A stretch of 64,000 nt of DNA from positions 744,001 through 808,000 of the forward strand of contig JAEYRH010000016.1 of assembly GCA_023435705.1 (NCBI GenBank), in the 5' to 3' direction. This document shows, in pieces, positions 1 to 8,257 of this stretch (its first letter is position 1; every line of letters starts with the position of its first letter). The notes beneath the pieces are model-generated. The model ran no database searches. It was not told the DNA's origin and was given only the letters and a program-made list of their open reading frames with translations. The translations under genes were made by a program, and so were the position numbers. Source of the DNA: Bacillota bacterium. GTDB lineage: Bacteria > Bacillota > Clostridia > Christensenellales > UMGS416.

Positions 1-600
1 GTGCCCGATGTGTCGTCGATGACCGCTCCGGAGCAATGGCACACCGGCCCGGACACCGACCCCTGGCAGTGGAAAACCCGTGTGGTGGAGGAAAAGCAGG
101 CTGCATACGCCAAGATTTTCGGCGGCATGCCCTCTTTTGTGACGCGGGAATGGTACCCATTGCTGCTGGCCGCAAGGCGCGGCTGCAGCTCCTTTGAAGA
201 AGCCTGGGAAAACGGGCTTGTGAGCGCCGAAGCCAAACGGATTCATGACCTGTTTGGAGGGCGCCGCGTGCTGGCCGTGCATGAAATCAAGGCTATGGCC
301 GGGCTCAAGGGATCGGCAGGAAAATATGAGCAGGCGATGCGGGCGCTGCAGGAAGGCATGTGGATCACCGTTTCCGGTATGACGCGCATGGCCACTGCTG
401 ATGGCCGCCCCCATAGCTGGCCTGTCACCGAATACAGTCTGGTAGAAGATTGGGTATGGCCCGGCGTGATGGAGCAGGCATTGGCTGCTGACCGCGCGGA
501 AGCCGCCGAACTGTTGATTACCCAATCGCTGCGGCCCAATCCTCATGCAAACCGGGCTGCGCTTACCCGGTTTCTGACCGGCCGGCATATAATAGTCTAG
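1..600 (+). CDS. AlkZ/YcaQ-like winged-helix protein, 5' end cut by window
   Basis: The visible 199 residues resemble the C-terminal half of AlkZ-related (YcaQ superfamily) winged-helix proteins, which are linked to removal of alkylated or crosslinked bases from DNA. Supporting features are the aromatic, charged opening (WHTGPDTDPWQWK), the segment GGMPSFVTREWYPLLLAARR near residues 40-60, and a helix-turn-helix-like stretch (AVHEIKAMAGL) near residue 95. The GTG at base 1 has no upstream sequence in view, so the true start probably lies outside the window. It ends 13 bases before the earliest possible start of the cysteine synthase frame, on the same strand. The family assignment is from memory of family style, not from a search. 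It could be a shorter stand-alone relative. Confidence 0.5.
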   Translation: MPDVSSMTAPEQWHTGPDTDPWQWKTRVVEEKQAAYAKIFGGMPSFVTREWYPLLLAARRGCSSFEEAWENGLVSAEAKRIHDLFGGRRVLAVHEIKAMAGLKGSAGKYEQAMRALQEGMWITVSGMTRMATADGRPHSWPVTEYSLVEDWVWPGVMEQALAADRAEAAELLITQSLRPNPHANRAALTRFLTGRHIIV

Positions 601-646
601 GAAAACCACCAGAGTGTTTGACGAAACAATGCAGCTGGAGGAAGCT

Positions 647-1561
647 ATGCCAGCGATTACCACATGCAACATTTTGGACTTGATCGGCAACACACCGATG
701 ATCGACATTGGGCGTGCCACCGGCTGCCAGATTTTTGCCAAGGCCGAATTTCTAAACCCCGGTGGCAGCATCAAGGACCGCATCGCCAAGCACATGCTGG
801 CGCAGGCCGCAAAAAACGGGCTACTGAAGCCCGGTGACACCGTGATGGAGCCAACCAGCGGCAACACTGGCATCGGCGTGGCGCTTTGCGGCGTGCAAAT
901 GGGCTATAAGGTGGTCATCGTGATGCCGGAAAACATGAGCGACGAGCGCAAGCGCATCATCAAAAGCCTGGGCGCCGAGCTTGTGCTGACCCCGGCAGAG
1001 CAGAGCGTGGAAGGCGCGCTGGCGGAGGTGGCCCGCCGCCGGACAGAGAACCCGGATATCTTCGTGCCGCAGCAGTTTATGAACCCCGACAACCCGGCCA
1101 TCCATTATGAAACCACCGGCCCGGAGATCTGGGCGCAGATGGCGGAGCGGGTGGATGTGTTTGTTTCCGGCATGGGCAGCGGCGGCACATTGGCAGGCGT
1201 CGGCGCTTATCTGAAAGAGCGCAACCCGAATGTGCGGCTGGTAGCGGCGGAACCAAAGGGAAATTCGGCGCTGCTGGGGCACCAGGGCATTGGCCTGCAC
1301 GCAATCCAGGGCATCGGCGACGGGTTCATCCCACCGGTGCTGAACCCGGCCATTGTGGACGACGTGATTGAGGTGACGGACTGCGATGCCATCGAGACAG
1401 CCCGGATGCTCGCGGCCAAACAAGGCCTGCTGGTGGGCATCTCCGCCGGGGCCAATGTGTGGGCGGCGATGCAGGTGGCAGCAAAAGGCTACTGCAATGT
1501 GCGTATCGCGACGATCCTGCCGGATCGGGCCGAGCGATATTTTTCGTGCAACCTGATTTAG
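647..1561 (+). CDS. cysK: cysteine synthase (O-acetylserine sulfhydrylase)
   Basis: A PLP enzyme making L-cysteine from O-acetylserine and sulfide in the cytoplasm. The frame is open from a GTG at 614, but the ATG at 647 is preferred. It has GGAGGAA at 638-644 just upstream and gives a 304-residue protein beginning MPAITTCNILDLIGNTPM, matching the usual family start and length. The PLP lysine is in NPGGSIKDR (about residue 43). The PTSGNTG phosphate/substrate loop follows near residue 70 and GSGGT near residue 180. The C-terminal ILPDRAERYFS matches the usual ILPDTGERYLS. It lies just after the AlkZ-like gene with no serine acetyltransferase nearby. CysM or cystathionine beta-synthase-like function cannot be excluded from sequence alone. 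Confidence 0.93.
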   Translation: MPAITTCNILDLIGNTPMIDIGRATGCQIFAKAEFLNPGGSIKDRIAKHMLAQAAKNGLLKPGDTVMEPTSGNTGIGVALCGVQMGYKVVIVMPENMSDERKRIIKSLGAELVLTPAEQSVEGALAEVARRRTENPDIFVPQQFMNPDNPAIHYETTGPEIWAQMAERVDVFVSGMGSGGTLAGVGAYLKERNPNVRLVAAEPKGNSALLGHQGIGLHAIQGIGDGFIPPVLNPAIVDDVIEVTDCDAIETARMLAAKQGLLVGISAGANVWAAMQVAAKGYCNVRIATILPDRAERYFSCNLI

Positions 1562-1588
1562 TCGGATTGTATGCTAGAGTTGCTTTGT

Positions 1589-2146
1589 TTAGATAACTCT
1601 CTTGGCGGCAAGCCTGCTGTGTACCATTGATGCCACAGCATACACGCCGTATCCCACCGCCGCACCTAATGAGTTCAGAATCACATCGTCAATGTCGGTG
1701 GTGCGGCTGATCAACCCGGTCACAGTGAAGAGAAACTGGATCACTTCAATCCCGGCCGACATAACCGCGCACACCAGCAGGCATTTCCAAAACTTGCGGA
1801 AAGCCGGCCAGATGGAGGGCAGCAGCAAGCCCGTGGGCAGGAGCAGCAGCACATTTCCAGCCATGTTATACAGGACCGTGCGCAGCGGCAGCGTGCCATC
1901 GACGGCATGACGAATATAAGACAAAATCGTGGAAAAGGGAACCAAATACACCGCGTATGTTTTATAGTCTGGAGATGGAAGCAGTGTGAGGTAGGCCACT
2001 GCAGCCAGATTGAAAAAGAAAAAGACCTTCATCAGATCGCGGACCAATCTATCCTTCCGGTGCCGCAACACATCCACAATCACAACAATCATAACTGCAA
2101 GGGCAACCGCGGCAGCCAGAACCAACAAATCAGATACCCGAAACAT
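1589..2146 (-). CDS. VanZ-like membrane protein
   Basis: A 185-residue integral membrane protein of the VanZ-like family. Members include the teicoplanin-resistance accessory VanZ, but most have unknown roles in the cell envelope. Hydrophobic segments occur near residues 5-27, 42-58, 85-110, 120-140 and 155-172. Family signatures are YLTLLPSP near residue 55, the NMAGNVLLLLPTGLLLP block and the C-terminal GIEVIQFLF...RTTDIDDVILNSLGAAVGYG, where the acidic DxDD run is typical. It converges with cysK (28-base gap) and is not beside other resistance genes, so a glycopeptide-resistance role is not implied. Confidence 0.85.
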   Translation of the reverse strand: MFRVSDLLVLAAAVALAVMIVVIVDVLRHRKDRLVRDLMKVFFFFNLAAVAYLTLLPSPDYKTYAVYLVPFSTILSYIRHAVDGTLPLRTVLYNMAGNVLLLLPTGLLLPSIWPAFRKFWKCLLVCAVMSAGIEVIQFLFTVTGLISRTTDIDDVILNSLGAAVGYGVYAVASMVHSRLAAKRVI

Positions 2147-2245
2147 TGATGAACCTGCTTATCTCGAATATTGTCCATATCGTATCATGCGAGCAGCGTT
2201 TGAAAAACTAAACATTGTGTAAACAATAAACTGCAAAAATAGAAA

Positions 2246-2269
2246 ACGGGAGGCGTAAAAGCCTCCCGT
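2246..2269 (-). terminator. Rho-independent terminator of the oxoacid oxidoreductase operon
   Basis: A perfect 9-bp stem (2246-2254 with 2261-2269) and 6-base loop. On the minus strand the stem is followed by a short T run (2242-2245 read as TTTTC). It lies 19 bases beyond the stop of the gamma-subunit gene. Confidence 0.8.
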
Positions 2270-2287
2270 CATGCTTCATCACAAGTG

Positions 2288-2821
2288 TTACACCAGCGCA
2301 GCTCCGCGCTCCAGCGCCTGCTCATTCACAGGGATCAAGTCGGCTTTCTTCTCCCCGAACACCTTTTTTAGTGCACCCATCATCGACTCATGCTGCAATG
2401 CGCCTGACAGCTTGAGATAGGCCCCCAGCATCACCATGCCCGCCACGCGGCTGTTACCCAGCTCATTGGCGATTTCATTGGCGGGGATGTAGTAGGCCTC
2501 GATATCATCGCGGGTGGTCTTGCGGCTGATCAAAGAAGAATTGACCAGCAGCTTGCCGCCGGTTGCCACAGACTGCTCGAACTTATCAAGCGACGGCAGG
2601 TTCATCGCAATGAAGCAGCCCGGTTGGGCAAACACCGGCGAACCGACAGGCTTGTCCGACACAATCACCATGCAGTTTGCCGAGCCGCCGCGCATTTCCG
2701 GGCCGTAGCTGGGCAGCCAGGACACTTCCTTGCCCTCCATCATACCGCCATAGCAAAGCATCTGGCCCATGCTCATCACGCCCTGGCCGCCAAAACCCGC
2801 GATCAGGATGTTCTCAATCAT
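2288..2821 (-). CDS. 2-oxoacid:ferredoxin oxidoreductase, gamma subunit
   Basis: A 177-residue gamma-type subunit of a pyruvate/2-ketoisovalerate/2-oxoglutarate:ferredoxin oxidoreductase (POR/VOR/KOR family). It works with the three genes upstream. The glycine-rich N-terminus (AGFGGQGVMSMGQML) and the PSYGPEMRGGSANCMVIVSD segment near residues 38-57 are hallmarks of the gamma domain that contacts CoA and the TPP subunit. It is the last gene of the operon, overlaps the beta-subunit gene by 8 bases, and is followed by a terminator. Substrate (2-oxoglutarate or branched-chain 2-oxoacids) cannot be settled from this subunit. Confidence 0.9.
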   Translation of the reverse strand: MIENILIAGFGGQGVMSMGQMLCYGGMMEGKEVSWLPSYGPEMRGGSANCMVIVSDKPVGSPVFAQPGCFIAMNLPSLDKFEQSVATGGKLLVNSSLISRKTTRDDIEAYYIPANEIANELGNSRVAGMVMLGAYLKLSGALQHESMMGALKKVFGEKKADLIPVNEQALERGAALV

Positions 2822-3557
2822 GCTGCACCTCCCTGTAGACGCCGAGAGGGAACTGGGGCATCATTTTGTCGCGCACCCAATCCAATGACTCCACCGGGCT
2901 CATCCCCCAGTTGGTCGGGCAGGTGGAAAGCACCTCCACCAGCGAAAAACCTTTGCCCTCGATCTGGCATTGGAAACCTTTCTTAATGGCTCTTTTAGCC
3001 GCGACGACACCCTTCACGTCATTCACAGCCACACGCTCCAGATAAGCCGGCGCGTCCAGCGTGGCCAGCATCTCGCACACCTTCACCGGTGATCCGCAGT
3101 GGTCACGGTCGCGGCCATAAGGCGATGTGGTCGTGACCTGCCCCACCAGCGTGGTGGGCGCCATTTGGCCGCCGGTCATGCCATAGATGGCGTTGTTGAT
3201 GAATATCACGGTGATGTTTTCACCGCGGGCTGCCGCGTGCACAATTTCCGCCGCGCCGATGCTGGCCAGGTCGCCATCGCCCTGATAGGTGAAGACCACC
3301 GCATCGGGGCATACGCGCTTCACGCCGGTGGCCACTGCCGGGGCCCGGCCATGGGAAGCCTGCTGCATGTCACAGTTGAAGTAATTGTAGGCAAACACCG
3401 CGCAGCCTACCGGGGCTACGCCAATGGCCCGGTCACCGGCACCCAGTTCCTCCAGAGATTCGGCGACCAGCCGGTGCACAATGCCGTGGGTGCAGCCGGG
3501 GCAATAATGCATTGGCGCATCTGTGAGCAAACCGGTTTTTTTGAAAACGGTAGCCAT
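2814..3557 (-). CDS. 2-oxoacid:ferredoxin oxidoreductase, TPP-binding beta subunit
   Basis: A 247-residue thiamine-pyrophosphate subunit that decarboxylates the 2-oxoacid and passes electrons to ferredoxin. The N-terminal HYCPGCTHGIVHRLVAE is the usual first motif. The TPP-Mg motif is YQGDGDLASIGAAEIVHAAARGENITVIFINN at roughly residues 93-125, and YGMTGGQMAPTT follows. Its start overlaps the alpha-subunit stop (taATG), and GGAGGTGGCAGG lies in front. The gene order ferredoxin-alpha-beta-gamma is that of VOR/KOR enzymes. Confidence 0.92.
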   Translation of the reverse strand: MATVFKKTGLLTDAPMHYCPGCTHGIVHRLVAESLEELGAGDRAIGVAPVGCAVFAYNYFNCDMQQASHGRAPAVATGVKRVCPDAVVFTYQGDGDLASIGAAEIVHAAARGENITVIFINNAIYGMTGGQMAPTTLVGQVTTTSPYGRDRDHCGSPVKVCEMLATLDAPAYLERVAVNDVKGVVAAKRAIKKGFQCQIEGKGFSLVEVLSTCPTNWGMSPVESLDWVRDKMMPQFPLGVYREVQHD

Positions 3558-4624
3558 TACCTGCCACCTCCTGCAAGCGTTATGATCTGATTCAGCACAT
3601 CTTCAGGCATGGGCACCATGCCGCCGGTGCGCCCATAAAAATGCACCGGTTTGGCGCCGTTCAATGCCAGCCGCACATCGTCCACCATCTGCCCGCCGCT
3701 CATCTCCACCGCCAGCACGGCCTTCACCGAGGTCTTGGCGGCTTCCTTGGCAAGCGCTTCAGACGGGAATGGCCACAGCGTGATCGGGCGCACCAGCGAG
3801 GCTTTCACGCCTTTTTCGGCAGCCATGGCGATGGCAGTCCGGGCGATGCGGGCCGTGGTGCCATAGGCCACCAACACCACATCCGGCTCGTCGCTGCCGC
3901 TCACCTCGGCACGGGTCTCGTTTTGGGCGATCTGATCATACACCGAGAATAACCGCTGGTTCACCTGTTCCAGCACCTGCGGATCAAGATAGAGCGAGTT
4001 AACGATGTTGTTGTTTGTGCGGGCACCCCGGCCGGTCGTGGCCCAGGGCTTTTCCACCGGCTTGCGGGCCTGATAGCGGCCAAACTCCACCGGCTCCATC
4101 ATCTGCCCCAACATGCCATCGCCCATCACCATCACCGGCACGCGGTATTGATCGGCAATGTCAAACGCCTCTTGCGTGAGGTCGATGGCTTCCTGGATCG
4201 AGCTGGGCGCCAGCACCACCGTGCGGTAGTCGCCATGGCCGCCGCCACGGGTGGCTTGATAGTAATCGCTTTGGGCCGGCTGGATGCCACCCAGGCCCGG
4301 TCCGCCGCGCACAATGTTCACAATCACGCAGGGCAGCTCGGCCCCGGCAATGTAGGAAATGCCCTCCTGCTTCAGGCTGATGCCGGGGCTGGAGGAAGAC
4401 GTCATCACACGAGCCCCCGCGCCGGCAGCGCCATAGACCATGTTGATGGCAGCCACTTCGCTTTCAGCCTGCAGATAACAACCGCCCACCTTGGGCATAC
4501 GACGGGCCATGTATTCGGGGATCTCATTCTGCGGGGTGATCGGATAACCGAAGAAAAACCGGCAGCCGGCCTGGATCGCGGCTTCTGCGATGGCCTCGTT
4601 GCCCTTCATCAATACCTTTGCCAT
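3557..4624 (-). CDS. vorB: 2-oxoacid:ferredoxin oxidoreductase, alpha subunit (VorB-like)
   Basis: A 355-residue alpha subunit (pyrimidine-binding and transketolase-like domains) of a 2-oxoacid:ferredoxin oxidoreductase. Landmarks are MKGNEAIAEAAIQAGCRFFFGYPITPQNEIPEYM at the N-terminus, the AESEVAAINMVYGAAGAGARVMTSSSSPG active-site region near residues 53-82, and the IVRGGPGLGGIQPAQSDY block near residue 105. This pattern is that of enzymes named VorB (3-methyl-2-oxobutanoate dehydrogenase), though 2-oxoglutarate enzymes are very similar. GGGGGGAG lies upstream of the ATG. It follows the ferredoxin subunit by 11 bases. Confidence 0.88.
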   Translation of the reverse strand: MAKVLMKGNEAIAEAAIQAGCRFFFGYPITPQNEIPEYMARRMPKVGGCYLQAESEVAAINMVYGAAGAGARVMTSSSSPGISLKQEGISYIAGAELPCVIVNIVRGGPGLGGIQPAQSDYYQATRGGGHGDYRTVVLAPSSIQEAIDLTQEAFDIADQYRVPVMVMGDGMLGQMMEPVEFGRYQARKPVEKPWATTGRGARTNNNIVNSLYLDPQVLEQVNQRLFSVYDQIAQNETRAEVSGSDEPDVVLVAYGTTARIARTAIAMAAEKGVKASLVRPITLWPFPSEALAKEAAKTSVKAVLAVEMSGGQMVDDVRLALNGAKPVHFYGRTGGMVPMPEDVLNQIITLAGGGR

Positions 4625-4635
4625 ATTGTCTCCCC

Positions 4636-4842
4636 CTACCTTTCCACCTCAATGCACACGTCCGGGCACATCCGGGCGCAGCTGGCGCAGCCGGTGCACC
4701 TGGATTGATCGATGCATCGGGCGGGGTTGTAGCCCTTTTTGTTGATCACAGCTGCGTCCAGCACGATGATCTGCCTGGGGCAGGCGTGGGCGCACAGCCC
4801 GCAACCCTTACAGGCGTCAATGTTGATTCTGATCATTGCCAT
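4636..4842 (-). CDS. 2-oxoacid:ferredoxin oxidoreductase, 2[4Fe-4S] delta subunit
   Basis: A 68-residue ferredoxin-type subunit. It has two cysteine clusters, CKGCGLCAHACP (residues 11-22) and CTGCASCARMCP (about residues 49-60), each ligating one [4Fe-4S] cluster. It is the electron outlet of the complex encoded downstream. First gene of a four-gene operon, with GGAGG 7 bases before its ATG and a good promoter 60-90 bases upstream. Confidence 0.92.
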   Translation of the reverse strand: MAMIRINIDACKGCGLCAHACPRQIIVLDAAVINKKGYNPARCIDQSRCTGCASCARMCPDVCIEVER

Positions 4843-4902
4843 GACTGATCCTCCGTTTACGACCCGGAGAAACCATCACAAAACCGGATCGATTGCCTGC
4901 TT

Positions 4903-4931
4903 ATTATATTTTATCACTGCGATAAAGACAA
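4903..4931 (-). promoter_or_regulatory. sigma-A-type promoter of the oxoacid oxidoreductase operon
   Basis: On the minus strand, -35 TTGTCT (4931-4926) and -10 TATAAT (4908-4903) are separated by exactly 17 bases. They lie about 60 bases before the first gene's start. Predicted from consensus only. Confidence 0.65.
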
Positions 4932-5066
4932 GCTTTCGCAGCCCTGCACCCAGGAAACGGCAAGAATCCGGCAGAAAAATGGTAAAGATAAGAAAACATG
5001 ATATACTGGTTTCTGTTACTAGAATAATTTACATATTCACTCCAACTTGAAACGAGGACCAGAACC

Positions 5067-5651
5067 ATGGAATTTGACAAAGTGGTGTCAGACCGCCGCA
5101 GCATCCGTGCTTACACCAGTGAACCTGTGCCGGAGCAAATGATCCGAGGCCTGATTGAGGCGGCCAGGCTCGCCCCTTCCGGCTCCAACCTGCAGCCGCT
5201 GCGCTATGTGGTGGCCCGCACGCCTGAGGCAGTGGCAACGGTGGCCCAATGCACCACGGTGTCTTTTGTGGCCAAAGCACCGGTTGTGATCGTGTGCCTG
5301 ATTGATATGGACTTCATGTCTGGAAGGCCGCCGGTGGAAGCGGGCACAACCGTGCAAAGCCGGGCTTTCGCCGAATACGACAACCGCCGCAGGCAGTGGT
5401 CAACAGAAGAAAAGCGGGCTTATTTGCTGTTGAACGCCGGCATCGCCATCGAGCACATCGTGCTAAAGGCTGTTGACCTGGGGCTGGGCAGCTGCTGGGT
5501 GAGGATGTTTGATCAATCGAAGCTCATGGAGACTCTGGCACTTGAGAACCGATATGAGGTTGCCGCACTGCTGCCAGTGGGCTGGCCGGCGGAGCAGCCG
5601 GGAATGAAGCCGAGGCTGGCGGCAGATGCGTTGATTCTGCGCTCATTCTGA
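5067..5651 (+). CDS. nitroreductase family protein
   Basis: A 194-residue FMN-dependent nitroreductase-fold protein; these enzymes reduce nitro groups, quinones or flavins with NAD(P)H. The FMN phosphate-binding start DRRSIRAYTSEPVPEQMIRGLIEAARLAPSG (residues 10-40) with SNLQPLRYVV is typical. GIAIEHIVLKAVDLGLGSCWVRMF (about residues 130-153) is the usual second FMN region, and LLPVGWPAEQP is the C-terminal signature. A second, different nitroreductase lies at 16059-16691. The physiological substrate cannot be read from the sequence. Confidence 0.88.
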   Translation: MEFDKVVSDRRSIRAYTSEPVPEQMIRGLIEAARLAPSGSNLQPLRYVVARTPEAVATVAQCTTVSFVAKAPVVIVCLIDMDFMSGRPPVEAGTTVQSRAFAEYDNRRRQWSTEEKRAYLLLNAGIAIEHIVLKAVDLGLGSCWVRMFDQSKLMETLALENRYEVAALLPVGWPAEQPGMKPRLAADALILRSF

Positions 5652-5774
5652 TTCATATCTGATGGAAAAGTGATCTTGATTATAGCAGTGCAATTGGCTC
5701 GAAAAGTGAGATATCGAGTCGAAACGCAAGTTAGTCCGCCACTCCTGCGCAAGAAAGGTTGCTGAGCGGCACTT

Positions 5775-5792
5775 ACCACGGAATTCCGTGGT
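5775..5792. terminator. 18-bp perfect palindrome with a T tract (possible terminator of nitroreductase)
   Basis: ACCACGGAATTCCGTGGT is self-complementary throughout and is followed on the plus strand by TTTT. As RNA only a 7-bp stem with a 4-base loop is realistic. It is 120 bases past the nitroreductase stop and upstream of the ferredoxin promoter. It could be a weak terminator or a protein-binding dyad. Confidence 0.45.
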
Positions 5793-5811
5793 TTTTCAGC
5801 TTACGTCCGCC

Positions 5812-5840
5812 TTTACAAGTATGCATGCAAATGATAGAAT
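5812..5840 (+). promoter_or_regulatory. promoter of the ferredoxin gene
   Basis: -35 TTTACA (5812-5817) and -10 TAGAAT (5835-5840) are spaced by 17 bases, about 48 bases before the ferredoxin start. Confidence 0.55.
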
Positions 5841-5887
5841 ATTGCGGTATTCGAACCATCGAATCAACTTAGGAGGTGAATTCAACC

Positions 5888-6058
5888 GTGGCATACAAGA
5901 TTTCTGACGCATGCATCAAGTGCGGCGCCTGCGAGGCCGAGTGCCCTGTGAGCGCGATTTCCGAAGGAGCCGATCAATACGAGATCGACGCAGATACCTG
6001 CATTTCATGCGGCGCATGCGCCAACGTCTGCCCCACGGATGCCATCTCCGAGGGCTGA
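5888..6058 (+). CDS. clostridial-type 2[4Fe-4S] ferredoxin
   Basis: A 56-residue low-potential electron carrier, the usual length of clostridial ferredoxins. It has two symmetric cluster motifs, CIKCGACEAECP (residues 9-20) and CISCGACANVCP (residues 38-49). The frame is open from GTG 5876, but that codon lies inside the Shine-Dalgarno AGGAGGTG. GTG 5888 therefore is the start and yields the canonical MAYKISDACIKCG. It likely accepts electrons from the oxoacid oxidoreductase encoded just upstream. Single-gene unit with its own promoter and terminator. Confidence 0.95.
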   Translation: MAYKISDACIKCGACEAECPVSAISEGADQYEIDADTCISCGACANVCPTDAISEG

Positions 6059-6100
6059 TGCCTTTGGGCCCGGTTTAATCCCGGTTTGGCACACGAACAG

Positions 6101-6126
6101 AAGCCTCCCATGCGGGAGGCTTTTTG
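6101..6126 (+). terminator. Rho-independent terminator of the ferredoxin gene
   Basis: A 9-bp stem (6101-6109 with 6114-6122), loop ATGC, and a T run at 6121-6125. Confidence 0.9.
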
Positions 6127-6128
6127 CT

Positions 6129-6779
6129 TTATTGGCCAACCCTCTTTATCAGGTTGTCCAAACCCTCCAGCACTTCCTTTCTGGGCAGTCCGCCACAGTC
6201 AAGTTCACCGTCGCTCTTTTCCAGAAGCGCATGGTAAAAGTCAACTCCCTCTTCCCCGCTGCCCGGAAGCCCTGCCTCCAGCATGTCATACAATGCATCC
6301 TCCGCACAGGCATATTGACCAGTGCGCCAATGGTAGTGGAACACCGGCCCCAGCAATTCATCCGGCAGGCAATCCAATGTCACATGGGCCATCAGGTCTT
6401 TGATCCTGCTGTCATGCTCCGCCGTCTGCAAAAGTTCGCTGGCGTCCGCTGCAGCCAGATAGATGCACAATGCCTTGAGATACAGGGCGCTCTCCTCCGC
6501 ACCTTGCATCTGCCTGAGATCCGCATTCTCGGCGATGAGCTGCGCCAACAGCGCGCAGCGTTCATAATCCGGCAGGCCACCCAGGCTGGCTACGACCATT
6601 AAATTGTGCCAGGTGAGCTCCTCCACAGCCTGATCCGTCAAGCCGAAAAATTTGCGAAGCGTGGCCTGCGTGAGGTCAAGCGCTTCCTCCAGTCGGTTTT
6701 CCTGCTTGAACCCCATGATCCTTGCCAAGCCCCACACAAGCAGCTCAATTTGGCGCATGACATAGTCATTGGGAAACAC
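6129..6779 (-). CDS. conserved hypothetical protein (DUF6483-like)
   Basis: A 216-residue, mostly alpha-helical soluble protein with no signal peptide. Its opening, FPNDYVMRQIELLVWGLARIMGFKQENRLEEALDLTQATLRKFFGL, fits my memory of the DUF6483 family found in Bacillota, whose function is unknown. The rest (ALYLKALCIYLAAADA..., WRTGQYACAEDALYDMLEAG) looks like TPR-type helical pairs. It converges with the ferredoxin gene, and the shared terminator hairpin lies between them. No operon partner. The family name is tentative. Confidence 0.6.
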   Translation of the reverse strand: MFPNDYVMRQIELLVWGLARIMGFKQENRLEEALDLTQATLRKFFGLTDQAVEELTWHNLMVVASLGGLPDYERCALLAQLIAENADLRQMQGAEESALYLKALCIYLAAADASELLQTAEHDSRIKDLMAHVTLDCLPDELLGPVFHYHWRTGQYACAEDALYDMLEAGLPGSGEEGVDFYHALLEKSDGELDCGGLPRKEVLEGLDNLIKRVGQ

Positions 6780-6942
6780 CCCGACCCGCCCCCTCGTGCC
6801 AATTTGAGTTTAGTATATCATAAGCACACAGGGTCAAGCGGTATATGCCTTTCATTTGTGTTATACTCAAGCAAACATTAGGAATCAAAAAAACCAAACG
6901 GCTCACAATGATACGAGCACACGTCCGAAAAGGAATCTGGTA

Positions 6943-8184
6943 ATGAAATGTATGATCACCACATCGGTAAAAAAGCACCTGTTGGCATTCGCAGCACTGG
7001 CCATGCTCATGGTCCTGGTCTCCTGCGGCAGGACACCAAAACCGATTCCGTCAGTCACTGATCCTGGCAGCAGTGCAGCAGCACAAAATGGATCAACAAG
7101 CGCACAAGCCACCGGGGCAGCACAGAACCTGGGTTATGAGCTCTATTTTGTGAATGTGGGCAAGGGTGATTGCACGCTGATTGGATTGCCAGGCGGCAAG
7201 TGGGCCCTTATGGATGCCGGCCCGGATAGCGGCGTGGCAGCCATCAACGGGCTGCTGACTGTGTTGGGCGTGAAGCAGTTTGAGGCAATATTCATATCCC
7301 ACCCACACAATGACCATATTGGCAATCTGGATCACATTCTCTCGCTTGCGAACACGCCGGTGATTTATACCGGCACTGCAACCTTTGAGAAAGCAACGGA
7401 CAAATTGAATGGGATCGCCGCAAGTCACAATGTGCCGATCAAAACCATGAAACCTACCCAATCGGTCACCGTGGCCGGCGTGACATTCACGGCTTTGGGT
7501 CCAAACGGCAGCTTTAAGGAGGAGAATGACAACAGCCTGGTGCTGATGATGGAGTATGGAGGTGTGAAAGCACTTTTCCCCGGTGACCAACAGACAGAAG
7601 CGGAGGCATCTCTGTTGAAATCTGTGCGGGATGTGCGCAGCACCATCCTGAAAGTAGCGCACCACGGCCAGCCCGACGCATCCTCAGAGGCCTTCCTGAA
7701 AGCGGTATCCCCCCAGATCGCCGTGATCCCCACAAGCGGAGACGCTGACCAAGGGCCTGACATCATTGTGCTGGATCGGTTGAAAACACTGAATGCAACC
7801 ACCTATGTGGTTGGGCAGACGGGCACCTTGCGTTACTCCTCAGCAGATGGCTCCATCGCACCGCTTTCCCCTCCCGGCCCCGCTGCCGGTCTTGCCATAA
7901 AGGCCATCGATGCCAAGGCGGAATATGTAGACATTACAAACCCAACTGATGGGGATGTGGACATGACCGGCTGGTGCCTGCTTTCCGACAAGGGGAACCA
8001 GGCGTTCTTCTTTCCTGAAAGATTTGTATTAAAAGCCGGCGAGACAATCCGCATCTGGAGCGGGGTTGCCGAGCAGGAATCAAAAGGCGGTTTGTATTGG
8101 TCTGCGAAAAAGATCTGGAGCGACAAAAAGGAAGACAAAGCCTCTTTGGTTGATCCTTATGGCAGGATCGTATCGACCAGGTAA
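6943..8184 (+). CDS. ComEC-like metallo-beta-lactamase-fold lipoprotein with C-terminal lamin-tail domain
   Basis: A 413-residue exported protein. The start ATG 6943 follows AAAGGAA. It gives a signal peptide ending in LVSC (Cys28), so a lipoprotein anchored outside the membrane is likely. Residues 65-300 form a metallo-beta-lactamase fold with the metal motif HPHNDH (120-125) and later ALFPGDQ and KVAHHGQPDAS, as in the ComEC/Rec2 hydrolase domain. This domain in ComEC is tied to DNA uptake; stand-alone versions have unknown substrates. The C-terminal 90 residues (AEYVDITNPTDGDVDMTGWCLLSD) match a lamin-tail (LTD) domain, often seen on extracellular nucleases. A nuclease or phosphodiesterase role outside the cell is an inference. 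No competence genes are adjacent. Confidence 0.85.
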   Translation: MKCMITTSVKKHLLAFAALAMLMVLVSCGRTPKPIPSVTDPGSSAAAQNGSTSAQATGAAQNLGYELYFVNVGKGDCTLIGLPGGKWALMDAGPDSGVAAINGLLTVLGVKQFEAIFISHPHNDHIGNLDHILSLANTPVIYTGTATFEKATDKLNGIAASHNVPIKTMKPTQSVTVAGVTFTALGPNGSFKEENDNSLVLMMEYGGVKALFPGDQQTEAEASLLKSVRDVRSTILKVAHHGQPDASSEAFLKAVSPQIAVIPTSGDADQGPDIIVLDRLKTLNATTYVVGQTGTLRYSSADGSIAPLSPPGPAAGLAIKAIDAKAEYVDITNPTDGDVDMTGWCLLSDKGNQAFFFPERFVLKAGETIRIWSGVAEQESKGGLYWSAKKIWSDKKEDKASLVDPYGRIVSTR

Positions 8185-8205
8185 ACCACCAACTACCGCA
8201 AAGAC

Positions 8206-8244
8206 ACAACACCGGGGCTGACAATAACGTCGCCCCGGTGTTGT
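8206..8244. terminator. hairpin between two convergent genes
   Basis: A perfect 13-bp GC-rich stem (8206-8218 with 8232-8244) and 13-base loop, between the lipoprotein gene and the symporter gene. TTCTTT follows on plus and GTCTTT on minus, so it can serve both, though the T tracts are imperfect. Confidence 0.7.
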
Positions 8245-8257
8245 TCTTTAGGATTGC

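Noticed and set aside
5876..5887. GTG 5876 as the ferredoxin start
   Set aside because: It lies inside the Shine-Dalgarno; GTG 5888 yields the canonical 56-residue ferredoxin.
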